Notes: generated by a model from the letters alone, not told the origin. DNA of 64,000 nucleotides from CAIXSE01 sp040769125 (GCA_040769125.1 JAXGLO010000001.1:682001-746000), one strand, 5' to 3'. Positions 18,040 to 27,202 are shown, counted from the stretch's first letter. Translations and numbers: made by a program.

Positions 18040-18627
18040 TCAGACCTCGAGATCGCGAACACGTTTAGCCGGGTTGCCCGCGTAGAGGCCGTCCGCGTCG
18101 CAGTCATGGACCACAACGCTGCCGGCGGCCACGACGCACCCTCCGTGCACGGTCACTCCGGGGAGCAGAATGGAGTTCGCACCGATCCAGCATCCATCTT
18201 CGACAACCACTGGGGCTCCGCGCACGGCGCCGGCTCTGCAGTTGTGCTCTCCGATGTCGTGAGACGACGTGCACAGCAGAACGCCCATCCCGAGCGAACA
18301 GTCGGCGCCGATGTGAATGGCGGCCGTATTGTCGAAGAAGCAACCGATGTTGATGAATGTGCGAGGTCCGATGTGAATGTCGGTGCCCCCAAAGAAACAG
18401 CGTGGATAGATGCGGCATGTCGTGTCTACGTCGAGGCCGAAGGCGCGCAGCAGGAGCGCGCGCAACTTCGGGGGCAACAGCTCGTCTGAGCAGAGCCGAT
18501 TGAGGCCACTGTCTCTCAAGATGCGTCGAGCCTCGGTCTTCAGTCTCTCACGCGTGTCGGCGTACTTGTCTCGGCAGAGAGGCCCGAAGCAGCTGACTCT
18601 GGCCCGCTCGTGCGCTCGCCCACTCAT
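18040..18627 (-). CDS. Left-handed beta-helix acyltransferase (maltose O-acetyltransferase-like)
   Basis: 195 aa. Hexapeptide repeats fill residues ~75-180 (IHIGPRTFINIGCFF, IHIGADCSLGMGVLL, CWIGANSILLPGVTVHGGC), and HDIGEHNC carries the expected catalytic histidine. The end GNPAKRVRDLEV is typical of acetyltransferases using acetyl-CoA. It probably O-acetylates a sugar of the polysaccharide. ATG 18627 is chosen because AGAGGAG lies 7 bp upstream of it, whereas it almost touches the ATG at 18633. Confidence 0.85.
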   Translation of the reverse strand: MSGRAHERARVSCFGPLCRDKYADTRERLKTEARRILRDSGLNRLCSDELLPPKLRALLLRAFGLDVDTTCRIYPRCFFGGTDIHIGPRTFINIGCFFDNTAAIHIGADCSLGMGVLLCTSSHDIGEHNCRAGAVRGAPVVVEDGCWIGANSILLPGVTVHGGCVVAAGSVVVHDCDADGLYAGNPAKRVRDLEV

Positions 18628-18813
18628 TCGCATACTCCTCTCCGCCGATCAACGTCCTCTCGAAGCGCTGGGCCGGTATGCGGCCCTGAGGTAGCGTCTA
18701 ATCACGCTTGGGCCCGCTGAGTCAAGCGGCGGGCCGGGTCTCCGGGAGGAGCGACTACCGTTGCGCGACGGGCGGGTTAGAGGGAGGGGCTGGCTCTGTG
18801 GGCAGCGTTTCTC

Positions 18814-18856
18814 GCAGCGAGGGCGGGGAGTGCCTCGCACTCCCCGCCCTCGCTGC
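18814..18856 (-). terminator. 20 bp perfect stem-loop downstream of the beta-helix gene
   Basis: Arms 18814-18833 and 18837-18856 are perfectly complementary over 20 bp with loop CTC. It sits 46 bp after the stop of the minus-strand beta-helix gene. No long T-run follows, but the stem is strong enough to end or protect the transcript in a GC-rich genome. Confidence 0.7.
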
Positions 18857-18901
18857 TGGTTGGTTGATATGTCGGCCGATCGGTGGTCTGCCGTCAGCCG
18901 A

Positions 18902-21100
18902 TCACTGGGAGGCCCCGATGGTGGGCGCGTACGTGGGGTTACCTGCGCCGATGAGAGGGCTGCCCGGCTTGGGGCGGAAGTCCGCCTCCAGGCCGTAGTT
19001 GGTGGCCGCGCTCACGTCAGGGTTGACGAAGATGTCGGCGGCCTTCAGGCGGGTGGCGAAGGTGCGGCCCAGCGAGTTGGCTCCTTCACCTGAATAGACG
19101 CTGCTGGTTCCGCCCTCCCAGTTGTTCCACAGGAAGGCGTTGTGGTTGGCGCTGATGGTCCCGCCGCTGTAGCCCCGGTGCGACAGGAAGATGTTGTTGT
19201 ACGCGTTGAGGCTGGTGACGTGGTGCAGCTCCGGGAAGTTGGAGAAGAACGTGTTGTTGATGAGCGTTATGTTCAGCTTGCTGCCGTTGGTGCAGCCGGT
19301 CGCGGTGGGATGCGTGTTCGCAGCTACACCCGTGAGGAAGAGCGAGTTCCTTACGGTGACCTCACAGGTCGAGCCGTCGGAGACGGTGCCGAACATGATG
19401 CCCATGGTCGGGCCGGGGGTATTCTCGGCTCCACCGGGCTTCCACGAGCCCAGCGTGCAGTTCTCCACCAGGAGCCCGGTGCACTTGGTCCACATCTGGA
19501 TGCAGTCGGCGTGCTGGTACGCGAAGCCGTTGTGCGACCAGATGTCGTAGATACGCGTGTTCCTGATGACGTTGGACCTGCTGTTGTTCGTCCAGACGCC
19601 GTCGCCGTTCTGGGTTGCCGGGTTCTGGTAGTCCGATGCAGTGACGCCGCGCAGGGTGCAGTTCTCGACGGTCCAGTGGTCGCCGACCGTGTCGATGCCG
19701 ACCTCGCCTGCCCACTTGCTGACGGTGGTGTCCCTGACGGTCGTGTACGACGGACCGAGCTTGTCGTTCGATGAACCGATGCCGCCCTGGCGCGGGGCGT
19801 TGATAGTGCAGCCCTCGATAGTGTTGTGGGTCTTGCCGGCGGCGATGGTGATGCCGGTGCCGCGGACGAGATCGTGGATGTACAGGTTCTTCAGCGTGTT
19901 GTAGTTGCCGGCCACCTGCACCTGCCCGACCGTCCTCTGGTTGTCGGTGATCGTCGACGAGCCGGGCGTGACCTCGAAGCCGTCCAGGACGGTGTAGCTG
20001 GAGTTGATGACGAACGCCTGCGAGACGACGACGCGGCCGTTAGCGATGAACTCCGTGGTGTTCGAGGCGGTGCCGCCGGCTGTGGACGGGATGGTGACGC
20101 GCTCGTTGTACGTGCCGGCCGCCACGGACACGGTCTGGCCGGGGGTGACGCTGCTGGCGGCCTTCTGGATGGTCCGCCACGGGCGGGTGGCGGAGCCGTT
20201 GTTGGTGTCACTGCCGGTCTTGGCGACGTAGCGGTCTGCCTGGGGCGCCTCCGGCTCCGCCGGCTCTGTCGGAGTCGGCTCGGGAGTCTCGGTGTCCGTC
20301 GGAGTAGGAGTCGGAGTCGGCGTTTCGCTGGGCTCCTCCGTCGGCTCGGTGTCCGTCGGGGTGGGAGTTGGCGTTTCGCTGGGCTCCTCGTCCGGCACGT
20401 CGGAGTCGGCGTACACGGCCACCTCACTGATGGCTGCCGTGGCGCCCACGACTCGCTCCCCGAGCACCCGGATCCGCACGTAACGAGCAGTCGTCGAGAA
20501 GGCATCCGTGTTCGGGCCCTTGAGCAGGTTGTCGCTCCTGTCCGCAGCCGTCGAGAACGTCACGCCGTCCAGGCTGGTCTCGATCTGATAGCGGTACGCG
20601 CGCTTATCGCCGTTGTACCAGGACGTCTTGACGCCGGTGAGGTCCGTCTCCTCGCCCAGGTCGACCATCCACCACTGGGGATAGGCCTTCGAGCCGGCCG
20701 CCCAGCGCGTGATCGGCTTACCGTCGTTGCCCGCGGGGGGTTCGTAGCTCTTCCTGGAGCTGCTTGCCGTGGCCGTGAGGCCGGCAGGCAGCGCGGCGCC
20801 GCTGGTGATGGCGGTGTTGATGGAGGTGCTCGGGGAGACGCGACGCAGGATGACGGCCTTCCGGACGCGCTTGATGACCCTGTAGCGGAAGGCGCCGCGT
20901 GCCTGGACGTAGCGGTGCTGCTTCCGCACCATAAGCTTCTTGCCGTGGCCCCTGACCATGTCGTAGGTTCTGCTGCGCTTGACGATCCGGTAGCGCTGCG
21001 ACTTGTACTGAGCGGCTGTCGCGATAGAGGAAGAGACGAGAAGCGCGGCCAGCGCTGCGATCAGGAGTGCGCCGAGAAAACCGATCTTGCTCTTCTTCAT
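18902..21100 (-). CDS. Secreted discoidin-like plus right-handed beta-helix protein
   Basis: 732 aa exported protein. The signal peptide is at residues 1-31 (KKSKIGFLGALLIAALAALL, ATAA end). A basic segment of ~60 residues follows, then an F5/8-type C (discoidin) domain near 105-230 (WWMVDLGEETDLTGVK, YQIETSLDG, RYVRIRVLGE). A Thr/Pro/Glu-rich linker occupies 233-285 and a right-handed parallel beta-helix 290-730 (YVAKTGSDTNNGSATRPW is the usual entry; repeated N-x-I/V-x-N-x turns). Such proteins bind or cleave polysaccharides, so it may be a lyase or a matrix protein of this locus. SD GGAGG precedes the GTG 21103/ATG 21100 pair. A dyad and a structured leader lie upstream. Confidence 0.87.
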   Translation of the reverse strand: MKKSKIGFLGALLIAALAALLVSSSIATAAQYKSQRYRIVKRSRTYDMVRGHGKKLMVRKQHRYVQARGAFRYRVIKRVRKAVILRRVSPSTSINTAITSGAALPAGLTATASSSRKSYEPPAGNDGKPITRWAAGSKAYPQWWMVDLGEETDLTGVKTSWYNGDKRAYRYQIETSLDGVTFSTAADRSDNLLKGPNTDAFSTTARYVRIRVLGERVVGATAAISEVAVYADSDVPDEEPSETPTPTPTDTEPTEEPSETPTPTPTPTDTETPEPTPTEPAEPEAPQADRYVAKTGSDTNNGSATRPWRTIQKAASSVTPGQTVSVAAGTYNERVTIPSTAGGTASNTTEFIANGRVVVSQAFVINSSYTVLDGFEVTPGSSTITDNQRTVGQVQVAGNYNTLKNLYIHDLVRGTGITIAAGKTHNTIEGCTINAPRQGGIGSSNDKLGPSYTTVRDTTVSKWAGEVGIDTVGDHWTVENCTLRGVTASDYQNPATQNGDGVWTNNSRSNVIRNTRIYDIWSHNGFAYQHADCIQMWTKCTGLLVENCTLGSWKPGGAENTPGPTMGIMFGTVSDGSTCEVTVRNSLFLTGVAANTHPTATGCTNGSKLNITLINNTFFSNFPELHHVTSLNAYNNIFLSHRGYSGGTISANHNAFLWNNWEGGTSSVYSGEGANSLGRTFATRLKAADIFVNPDVSAATNYGLEADFRPKPGSPLIGAGNPTYAPTIGASQ

Positions 21101-21103
21101 CAC

Positions 21104-21481
21104 CGTGATTCCTCCAAATCAGCGAGTGGGAACTACGGCGACGCGGACGACTGCGTGAGAGTGCGAGAGTCTCTGTCGCATCGACGCGACCCACTGGTTT
21201 TGCGTTGGAAAGCCGATGAGCAGTCGTCACTGCTCAGGAGGAGGAATCGGTCCTGACCTCGTGATTCTTAAGCCCTACGGGCGGTTGTCTATAGTCAAGT
21301 CAGACAACTAAGGGAGGCTGATCCGGGCCGGTGAGAACGGGTGGCCGGGCGTTCCGGCCGCAAGCCGCCTGCGGGGGCTTCAGCTACTGCGGCTGGGTAG
21401 GAGGCGGGGTGCTGCCAGTGAGTGCTGCGGGGGCGTGCAGGCGGGGGCGTGCAGGCGGGGGCGGCTCAGCCGCCCGGAGGA
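21104..21481 (-). promoter_or_regulatory. Structured leader and dyad upstream of the beta-helix gene
   Basis: 378 bp without a gene between Wzz/BY-kinase and the beta-helix gene, both on the minus strand. Reading toward the start there is the inverted repeat GTTGTCT-11 nt-AGACAAC (21284-21308), then a stem GAGCAGT-GACG-ACTGCTC and a smaller stem GTCGC-6 nt-GCGAC before the SD. The half-site matches one upstream of the Wzz gene. The rest (21310-21481) is G-rich and shows nothing recognisable. The leader could be a cis-regulatory RNA, but it does not match a riboswitch class known to me. Confidence 0.45.
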
Positions 21482-23101
21482 TCACTCAGAGGCGTAGTGG
21501 TATCCGCCTCTGGCGGTCGTGGGCACGCCGGTGACGACCAGGCCGAGGGCTCGGGTCGGCGTGCGCGTGAAGAAGTCGTCCACGCGCTTGACCGTGTCGG
21601 CCGTCGTGTCCTTGAGGTGAAGCACAACAAGCAGGCCGTCGACCCAGGGCGCCATCGCCGTCGCGTCGCCGACGGCGAACATCGGCGGCGCGTCTACGAG
21701 GACGTAGTCGGCCTTCTCCCCGAGCTCGCTCAGGATCCTGCCGAATTGTCTGGACCCGACGATCTCCCCGGGATTCGGGGGCACCGCTCCTGAGGTGAGC
21801 AGAAGGAGCTTGAGTCCTCGAGGCGCATCGTGCTCGTCGACTGCGCCGGAGGACTTGGACTTGCCCGCGCCGGCCCGCGCCTGAGACTCGGCCGCGGCGG
21901 TGGCCCTCACCCGCGAAGACATCGAGGCCACGGGCATCCGCGTGCGACCGCCGAGGGTGATCGTCTGCGTGGCATCGGCCAGGGTGGCGGCGCCTGCGAC
22001 GACATCGGTGACGCCGCGTGTGTTGCTGAGCTGGAAGAAGCGATGCAGCGACGGCCGCCGCAGGTCGCCGTCGACCACGGCGACGCGCCTGCCCGTTCGG
22101 AGCAGCGCGACGGCCAGGTTGGCGATCGTCGTCGACTTGCCCTGGCTGGGCGCCGGGCTCGACACCACAATTACCTTCACGTCGCCGTTGAAGTTGATGA
22201 AGTCGACGTTGGCGCGCAGGAAGCGGTAGGCTTCGGCGTGTGGGCTGCGCGGTTCGTCCAGCACGACCACCTTGGTCGTGTTGTGTTCGTGGCGGCGGAG
22301 CTCGGGGATTTCGGCGACGATGGGCAGGCTGGTGTGCTCGGTGATCTCCTTCGAGCTGTGGAGCCTGACGTCGAGGGAGTCGCGCAGAAATGCGATGCCG
22401 AGGCCGAACATGAGGCCGGCCGCCACGGCGAGGGCTGTGTTGCGCATTGGCTGGGGGCTGGAGGGCGCGAGGGGTGGCTGCGCCGCCTCGCCCATCCTCA
22501 GGCCGCCGCTCACCAGGGGCTTCAGTACCTCGAGCTGACCGCGCCGCTCGACGAGCGTTGCGTGCTCGGTGCTGCCGGGCCTGGCCAGACGCACCTGCTC
22601 GGTGATCTGGTCGATGGCTTCGTCCAGTGACTTCTGCAGGCTCTCCTGGTACCACAGCAGGAACTGGTTCGCGAATGCATTGGCGACTGCGGCGGCTTCA
22701 TCAGGCGACGGCTGCACGGCGGTCACGTTGATGACGTTCGCGGCGGGGTCGGCCTCGGCGGTGACATCCTCCATCAGCGTGGTCGCCTGCCCGGACCAGT
22801 TGATCTCCTCGGCGACGCGTTCTGCGATCTCGCGCGTTACCACGAAGCTAGCCAGAGTCTGCAGCTCTCGCTCGTCCGGGTCGGAGAGCCCGAGGTTGGT
22901 GCCCACTGCAACGCTGACCGATGGGGACTGGGACTGAGCTATCACTCTCGCCGTCGCAGAGTAGCGCGTAGGCTGCAGGAGGCTGACGGCCAGTACGACG
23001 GCCGGGATGATGACCATGGATCCGAGAATGAACCACCGGTGCCGCCGAAGGATCTTGACGTAGTGGTGCAGGCCTTCTGCAGGCTGTCCGTGGTCGGTCA
23101 A
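21482..23101 (-). CDS. Fused Wzz-type polysaccharide co-polymerase and BY-kinase
   Basis: 539 aa. Transmembrane (TM) segments near residues 23-42 and 221-239 bracket an extracytoplasmic coil (Wzz domain); the cytosolic part is a bacterial tyrosine kinase with Walker A SSPAPSQGKSTT (~314-325), Walker A' VVDGDLRRP (~342-350) and Walker B DYVLVDAPP (~465-473). It sets chain length and couples export to autophosphorylation. Oddities: an extra ~45 residues of low complexity (~385-428) between A' and B, and a C-terminal tail ending GGYHYASE with only two tyrosines instead of a cluster. The start is TTG, directly before the conserved N-terminus. Confidence 0.92.
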   Translation of the reverse strand: MTDHGQPAEGLHHYVKILRRHRWFILGSMVIIPAVVLAVSLLQPTRYSATARVIAQSQSPSVSVAVGTNLGLSDPDERELQTLASFVVTREIAERVAEEINWSGQATTLMEDVTAEADPAANVINVTAVQPSPDEAAAVANAFANQFLLWYQESLQKSLDEAIDQITEQVRLARPGSTEHATLVERRGQLEVLKPLVSGGLRMGEAAQPPLAPSSPQPMRNTALAVAAGLMFGLGIAFLRDSLDVRLHSSKEITEHTSLPIVAEIPELRRHEHNTTKVVVLDEPRSPHAEAYRFLRANVDFINFNGDVKVIVVSSPAPSQGKSTTIANLAVALLRTGRRVAVVDGDLRRPSLHRFFQLSNTRGVTDVVAGAATLADATQTITLGGRTRMPVASMSSRVRATAAAESQARAGAGKSKSSGAVDEHDAPRGLKLLLLTSGAVPPNPGEIVGSRQFGRILSELGEKADYVLVDAPPMFAVGDATAMAPWVDGLLVVLHLKDTTADTVKRVDDFFTRTPTRALGLVVTGVPTTARGGYHYASE

Positions 23102-23422
23102 GGCGCTCGCCCTTTCGTCGCAACGCGATTGCGGGCCGATTATAGCGCAGGGGTCATCGGCATCGGGGCGATTGCCTGCGAGGGCGCATCGTTGTCATAA
23201 CAGACAACGCTTGTCGCTGGTCGCGAAGACGAGTGTTGCCGACGGCTCATCGTGATGGGACGTGTCTTCGACGATATCGCCGTTGTGACGTTTGTGCCGT
23301 GATGAGATTCGCAGGACAATGAGATGCTATGCCTGCGCGCCGCCTGGGTGTTCGCCCGTTACGGCGTGTGATCCTGAGGGAGGGCGAGACGTGAGTGATC
23401 TCGGTAAAGCGACGAGGCTACC
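23102..23422. promoter_or_regulatory. Divergent promoter region with GTTGTC/GACAAC dyad
   Basis: 321 bp between the divergent Wzz/BY-kinase and aminotransferase genes, without a credible gene. The dyad GTTGTC-ATAACA-GACAAC is at 23191-23208. Its half-site is the same as in the dyad at 21284-21308 upstream of the beta-helix gene, so a common regulator is plausible. No clear -10/-35 pair was identified. Confidence 0.45.
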
Positions 23423-24565
23423 ATGAGCGCTCCGGTAAACCGTAGCGACGACCTGGTTGCCATGCGGGTGCCGTTCGTTGACCTGAAGCACCAGGCCACG
23501 GAGCTGCAGGCGGAGTACGACGCCGCTTTTCGCTCGGTGGTCGAGCGGGCCGCCTACACCATGGGGCCCGAGCTGGCGCAGTTCGAAGAGGCTTTTGCGG
23601 CGTTCTGCGGCTGTGAGCACGCCATCGGCGTGAGCTCGGGCACCGATGCCGTGAAGCTGGCGCTGCTGGCCGCAGGAGTGCGGCGGGGCGACGACGTCAT
23701 CGTGCCGGCCAATACGTTCATAGCCACGGCGGAGGCCGTCAGCCACATCGGTGCGACGCCGGTGTTCGTCGACTGCGTCGAAAGCACCGGCCTCCTGGAC
23801 GTCGGCGCTGTCGCCGCCGCGGTCACGCCGCGCACGACGGCCGTGATCCCGGTGCACCTGTACGGTCAGATCGTTGACATGGATGAGCTTGCGCGCGTGG
23901 CGTCCAGGCACGGGCTCGCCATCGTGGAGGACGCGTGTCAGGCGCACGGCGCTACGTACAAAGGCAAGCCGGCCGGCTCGTTCGGCGCGACCGCCGCCTT
24001 CAGCTTCTACCCCGGCAAGAACCTCGGGGCCCTCGGCGACGGTGGCGCCGTTACGACCAACGAGGCGGCGGCCGCCGACATGGTGCGGCTGTACCGCAAT
24101 CACGGCCAGGAAGACAAGTTCACGCATCGCGTGATCGGCTACTGCGACCGCCTGCACAACCTGCAGGCCGCATTGCTCCTCGTCAAGCTGTCGCGCCTCC
24201 CGGCATGGAATGCCGCTCGACGTGCTGCAGCTCGCGACTACGATGCGGCGCTGTCGGGAACACACGGGGTGAGCCTCACCGAAGTGAGTGAGGCGGTCGA
24301 GGCGGTCTACCATCTGTACGTCGTTGCGGTGGAAGACAGAGACGGGGTGCGTGAGCGGTTGGCACAGCGAGGCGTCGATTCCGGGATCCACTACCCCGTG
24401 CCGCTGCACGTGCAGCCGGCCTACGGGGAGCTGGGGTATTCCTTGGGCGATTTCCCGGTTGCAGAGCGCAGGGCGCAGCGCATCCTCTCGCTGCCGATGT
24501 TCCCCGAGATCACCCGCGAGCAGCGCGACTACGTGGTCACCTGCCTGACCCAGGCGCTCGCCTAG
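23423..24565 (+). CDS. DegT/DnrJ/EryC1/StrS aminotransferase
   Basis: 380 aa PLP-dependent sugar aminotransferase. Seen: VPFVDLKHQ near the N-terminus, GVSSGTDAVKLAL phosphate-binding segment, EDACQAHGATYKGKPAG, and the Schiff-base lysine in SFYPGKNLGALGDGGAV. It converts a 3- or 4-keto nucleotide sugar to the amino sugar. With the oxidoreductase at 26141 and acetyltransferase at 27199 it matches the WbpE/WlbC position in UDP-2,3-diacetamido-sugar synthesis; a specific substrate is inferred, not shown. GAGG lies 5-8 bp before the ATG. Confidence 0.9.
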   Translation: MSAPVNRSDDLVAMRVPFVDLKHQATELQAEYDAAFRSVVERAAYTMGPELAQFEEAFAAFCGCEHAIGVSSGTDAVKLALLAAGVRRGDDVIVPANTFIATAEAVSHIGATPVFVDCVESTGLLDVGAVAAAVTPRTTAVIPVHLYGQIVDMDELARVASRHGLAIVEDACQAHGATYKGKPAGSFGATAAFSFYPGKNLGALGDGGAVTTNEAAAADMVRLYRNHGQEDKFTHRVIGYCDRLHNLQAALLLVKLSRLPAWNAARRAAARDYDAALSGTHGVSLTEVSEAVEAVYHLYVVAVEDRDGVRERLAQRGVDSGIHYPVPLHVQPAYGELGYSLGDFPVAERRAQRILSLPMFPEITREQRDYVVTCLTQALA

Positions 24566-24593
24566 CTTCGGGCGTGAGGGAGAGGATACGAGT

Positions 24594-26120
24594 ATGACGC
24601 CGACGCGGGCACCAGTTGTCGAGGAGGGGGCGCTCGAGCCCAAGGCCTCCCATTTGCATCTGGTCGCGGCCGATCATGGGGTCGCGTCACGAGCCGCGGC
24701 GCGGCTTCGCCCTGGCCTCTGGTTCCTCTTCATGGATGTCTGCCTGGGGCTGATCGCGTACGGTCTGGCGCTCACCATCCGCGGTGAGGTCGTCGGCGCC
24801 ACGGATTCCGTGCTGCTCAATCCCAGCTGGTCCACGGCGGTGCCGCTGGCGATCACATTCCTCGTCTTCTCCGTGCTCGGCCTCTACGAGCGGGAGCTGC
24901 TTGCCCTGCGCGCCCTGCACGTCCTCACGCTGGCGAAGGCCATGCTGTGGGCGGCGGCGCTCAGCGGGCTGGCCATCTACCTGCTGCATCTGCCGATCGG
25001 CGTTCAGTCCCGGTTCACGGTGGTGGTCACGTTCGCGATGTTCTTCGTGTTCGGGGTCATCATGCGCACGTTCGTGCTCTCACGTGTTCTGGGCCGGCGG
25101 TTTCGGCGCGATATGAACCAGACGCTTGTGATCGGCTGGCCCTACCGTACCGAGCCGTTGCGAGAGCGACTCACCATGCTCAAGGGGTTTAACCGTGTCG
25201 TTCTCGTCGACGGCGGCCGGGAGCCTCGCGTGGACGAGTGCGTCGTCGAGCATCTGCGGCGCCGCACCGACGACGGCCGGCCGGTGTACGGCTCGGTTTT
25301 CATCGACGCCGGGAGCCTGACGCAGACGCAGACCATGGATCTGGTTGATATCGGGCAGCGTCACGGCGCGATCGTGTACGTTGTCTCCAACAGGCTCCGT
25401 GCGCTCGCCGGGCGACGCCTCCTGATCGATCTGTTCGAGGCTCCGGTGGTGCGTATGCGTCGTCCGTCGCACGGGCGCGGGCGGGCGCTGCACAAGCGCG
25501 CCTTCGACATCGTCGGGGCGGCCGGCGCGCTGGTGCTGCTCTCCCCGGTGATTCTGGTCCTGGCCGTGGCGATCAAGGTGTCGTCGCGCGGGCCGGTCTT
25601 CTACTCGCAGGAGCGCGTCGGCCTCGGCGGCAGGACGTTCCGCTTCTACAAGTTCCGCAGCATGCGCGACGGTGTCGATGCGTCCGCCCACTACGCCTAC
25701 ATGCAGGCGTTGATCAACGGCCAGGCGGAGACCAGGACGCAGCTCGTCGAGGGCGAGGAGGAAGAGGTCTTCAAGCTGGTCGACGACCCTCGCATCACGA
25801 CCGTCGGCCGCTACCTGCGGCGCTACTCTCTCGATGAGATCCCGCAGCTCTGGAACGTCCTCATCGGCGACATGAGCCTGGTTGGCCCTCGTCCTCCGCT
25901 CGCGTATGAGGTGGCAGCCTACCGGCCCTGGCATCGCCGTCGCCTGGACGTGAAGCCTGGCGTCACCGGCGTGTGGCAGGTGGATGGTCGTAGCAAGGTG
26001 AGCTTCGACGACATGGTGTTCCAGGATATTCTGTACGAGAGCACACGCGACATCTTTGTGGACGCCTCGCTCTGTCTGCGCACCGTGCCGGCGGCCCTGC
26101 TGGGGCGCGGAGCCGGATGA
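24594..26120 (+). CDS. Initiating polyprenyl-phosphate sugar-phosphate transferase
   Basis: 508 aa, WbaP/CpsE-like exopolysaccharide initiating enzyme. The N-terminal half (to ~160) has four or five hydrophobic helices, followed by a CoA-binding-like middle domain and the C-terminal catalytic domain from ~295: KRAFDIVGAAGALVLLSP, FRFYKFRSM, YSLDEIPQLWNVLIGDMSLV, and VGPRPP. It transfers a sugar-1-phosphate from a nucleotide sugar to undecaprenyl phosphate, which starts repeat-unit assembly. It is 28 bp after the aminotransferase gene and in the same operon. Confidence 0.93.
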   Translation: MTPTRAPVVEEGALEPKASHLHLVAADHGVASRAAARLRPGLWFLFMDVCLGLIAYGLALTIRGEVVGATDSVLLNPSWSTAVPLAITFLVFSVLGLYERELLALRALHVLTLAKAMLWAAALSGLAIYLLHLPIGVQSRFTVVVTFAMFFVFGVIMRTFVLSRVLGRRFRRDMNQTLVIGWPYRTEPLRERLTMLKGFNRVVLVDGGREPRVDECVVEHLRRRTDDGRPVYGSVFIDAGSLTQTQTMDLVDIGQRHGAIVYVVSNRLRALAGRRLLIDLFEAPVVRMRRPSHGRGRALHKRAFDIVGAAGALVLLSPVILVLAVAIKVSSRGPVFYSQERVGLGGRTFRFYKFRSMRDGVDASAHYAYMQALINGQAETRTQLVEGEEEEVFKLVDDPRITTVGRYLRRYSLDEIPQLWNVLIGDMSLVGPRPPLAYEVAAYRPWHRRRLDVKPGVTGVWQVDGRSKVSFDDMVFQDILYESTRDIFVDASLCLRTVPAALLGRGAG

Positions 26121-26140
26121 GCGAGTCTTCTGGAGGAATC

Positions 26141-27202
26141 ATGACCAACGTGGCGATCATCGGGCACGGCTACTGGGGCCCCAACCTGCTCCGCAACTAC
26201 ATGGATCTGCCCGACGCAACGGTCAAGTGGGTGTGCGACCTGCGTCCGGAGGCGCTCGACAAGGTCCGCCAGCGCAATCCGTCGCAGGCAGTCACCACGA
26301 GCTACGATGAGGTCCTCGCGGACGATGCCGTCGACGCGGTGGTGATCGCCACTCCGATCTCGACGCATTTCACGCTGGCGCGGGACGCCCTTCTGGCCGG
26401 CAAGCACGTCTTCGTCGAGAAGCCCATGACTAGCTCCACCGCAGACGCGGAGGAGCTGGTGGAGCTGGCCCGCGAGACCGGGCTTACGCTCATGGTCGGC
26501 CACACGTTCGTCTTCAGCCCGCCGGTGCGCAAGCTCGGTGAACTCATCCACACCGGCGACCTGGGCGACATCCACTTCATCACGTCTTCGCGGGTCAACC
26601 TGGGGCTTCACCAGAAGGACGTGAGCGTCGTCTGGGACCTCGCGACCCACGATCTCTCGATTCTGTACTACTGGCTCGGAGAGGCCGCCTCCAGCGTCTA
26701 CGTCACGGGTCGCGGGTGCATCGTGCCGGAGATCCCTGATGTGGCTTTCCTGAACCTGAGCTTCCCGTCGGGGGTGGTCGCCAACATCGACATCGCCTGG
26801 CTCTCGCCGGTCAAGCTGCGCCGGACGGTGGTCGTCGGCAGCCGGCGCATGGCGCTGTACGACGACACCGAGAGCGTGGAGAAGGTCAAGGTGTTCGACC
26901 ACGGTGTCGACTACAGGGAGCCGGAGACGTACGGCGAGTTCCACCTCTCCTACCGCACCGGCGACATCGTCGCTCCGAAGCTCGATGCGATCGAGCCGCT
27001 GAGCGCGGAGGCGAAGCATTTCATCGAGTGCGTCACCACCGGCAGGCGCCCGATCACCGACGGAGTCGCAGGCCTTCAGGTCGTGGCCTCGCTGGAGGCG
27101 GCCGAGCGGTCGCTTCACAACGGGGGCGGTGTGCAACCCATCGACCAGCCGATAGCGCAGAGCGCCTGCGGCGAGGCGGGTCGCGAGGCGGGGAACTCTT
27201 GA
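26141..27202 (+). CDS. Gfo/Idh/MocA-family nucleotide-sugar oxidoreductase
   Basis: 353 aa NAD(P)-dependent oxidoreductase. Rossmann start VAIIGHGYWGPNLLRNY, nucleotide-binding VVIATPISTHFTLA, and the signature EKPMTSSTADAEEL; C-terminal alpha/beta domain with VWDLATHDLSILYY. WbpB/WlbA-like members oxidise C3 of UDP-GlcNAcA. ATG 26141 is preferred because GGAGG lies 4 bp before it; an ATG at 26117 overlapping the previous stop would add eight residues. It is followed by a TTGA overlap with the acetyltransferase. Confidence 0.9.
   Translation: MTNVAIIGHGYWGPNLLRNYMDLPDATVKWVCDLRPEALDKVRQRNPSQAVTTSYDEVLADDAVDAVVIATPISTHFTLARDALLAGKHVFVEKPMTSSTADAEELVELARETGLTLMVGHTFVFSPPVRKLGELIHTGDLGDIHFITSSRVNLGLHQKDVSVVWDLATHDLSILYYWLGEAASSVYVTGRGCIVPEIPDVAFLNLSFPSGVVANIDIAWLSPVKLRRTVVVGSRRMALYDDTESVEKVKVFDHGVDYREPETYGEFHLSYRTGDIVAPKLDAIEPLSAEAKHFIECVTTGRRPITDGVAGLQVVASLEAAERSLHNGGGVQPIDQPIAQSACGEAGREAGNS

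Noticed and set aside
21104..21265. c-di-GMP-I riboswitch
   Set aside because: ACGCAAAACC followed by GGGTCGC is similar to the 3' core, but the GGGCAAACC segment and GNRA receptor parts are missing.
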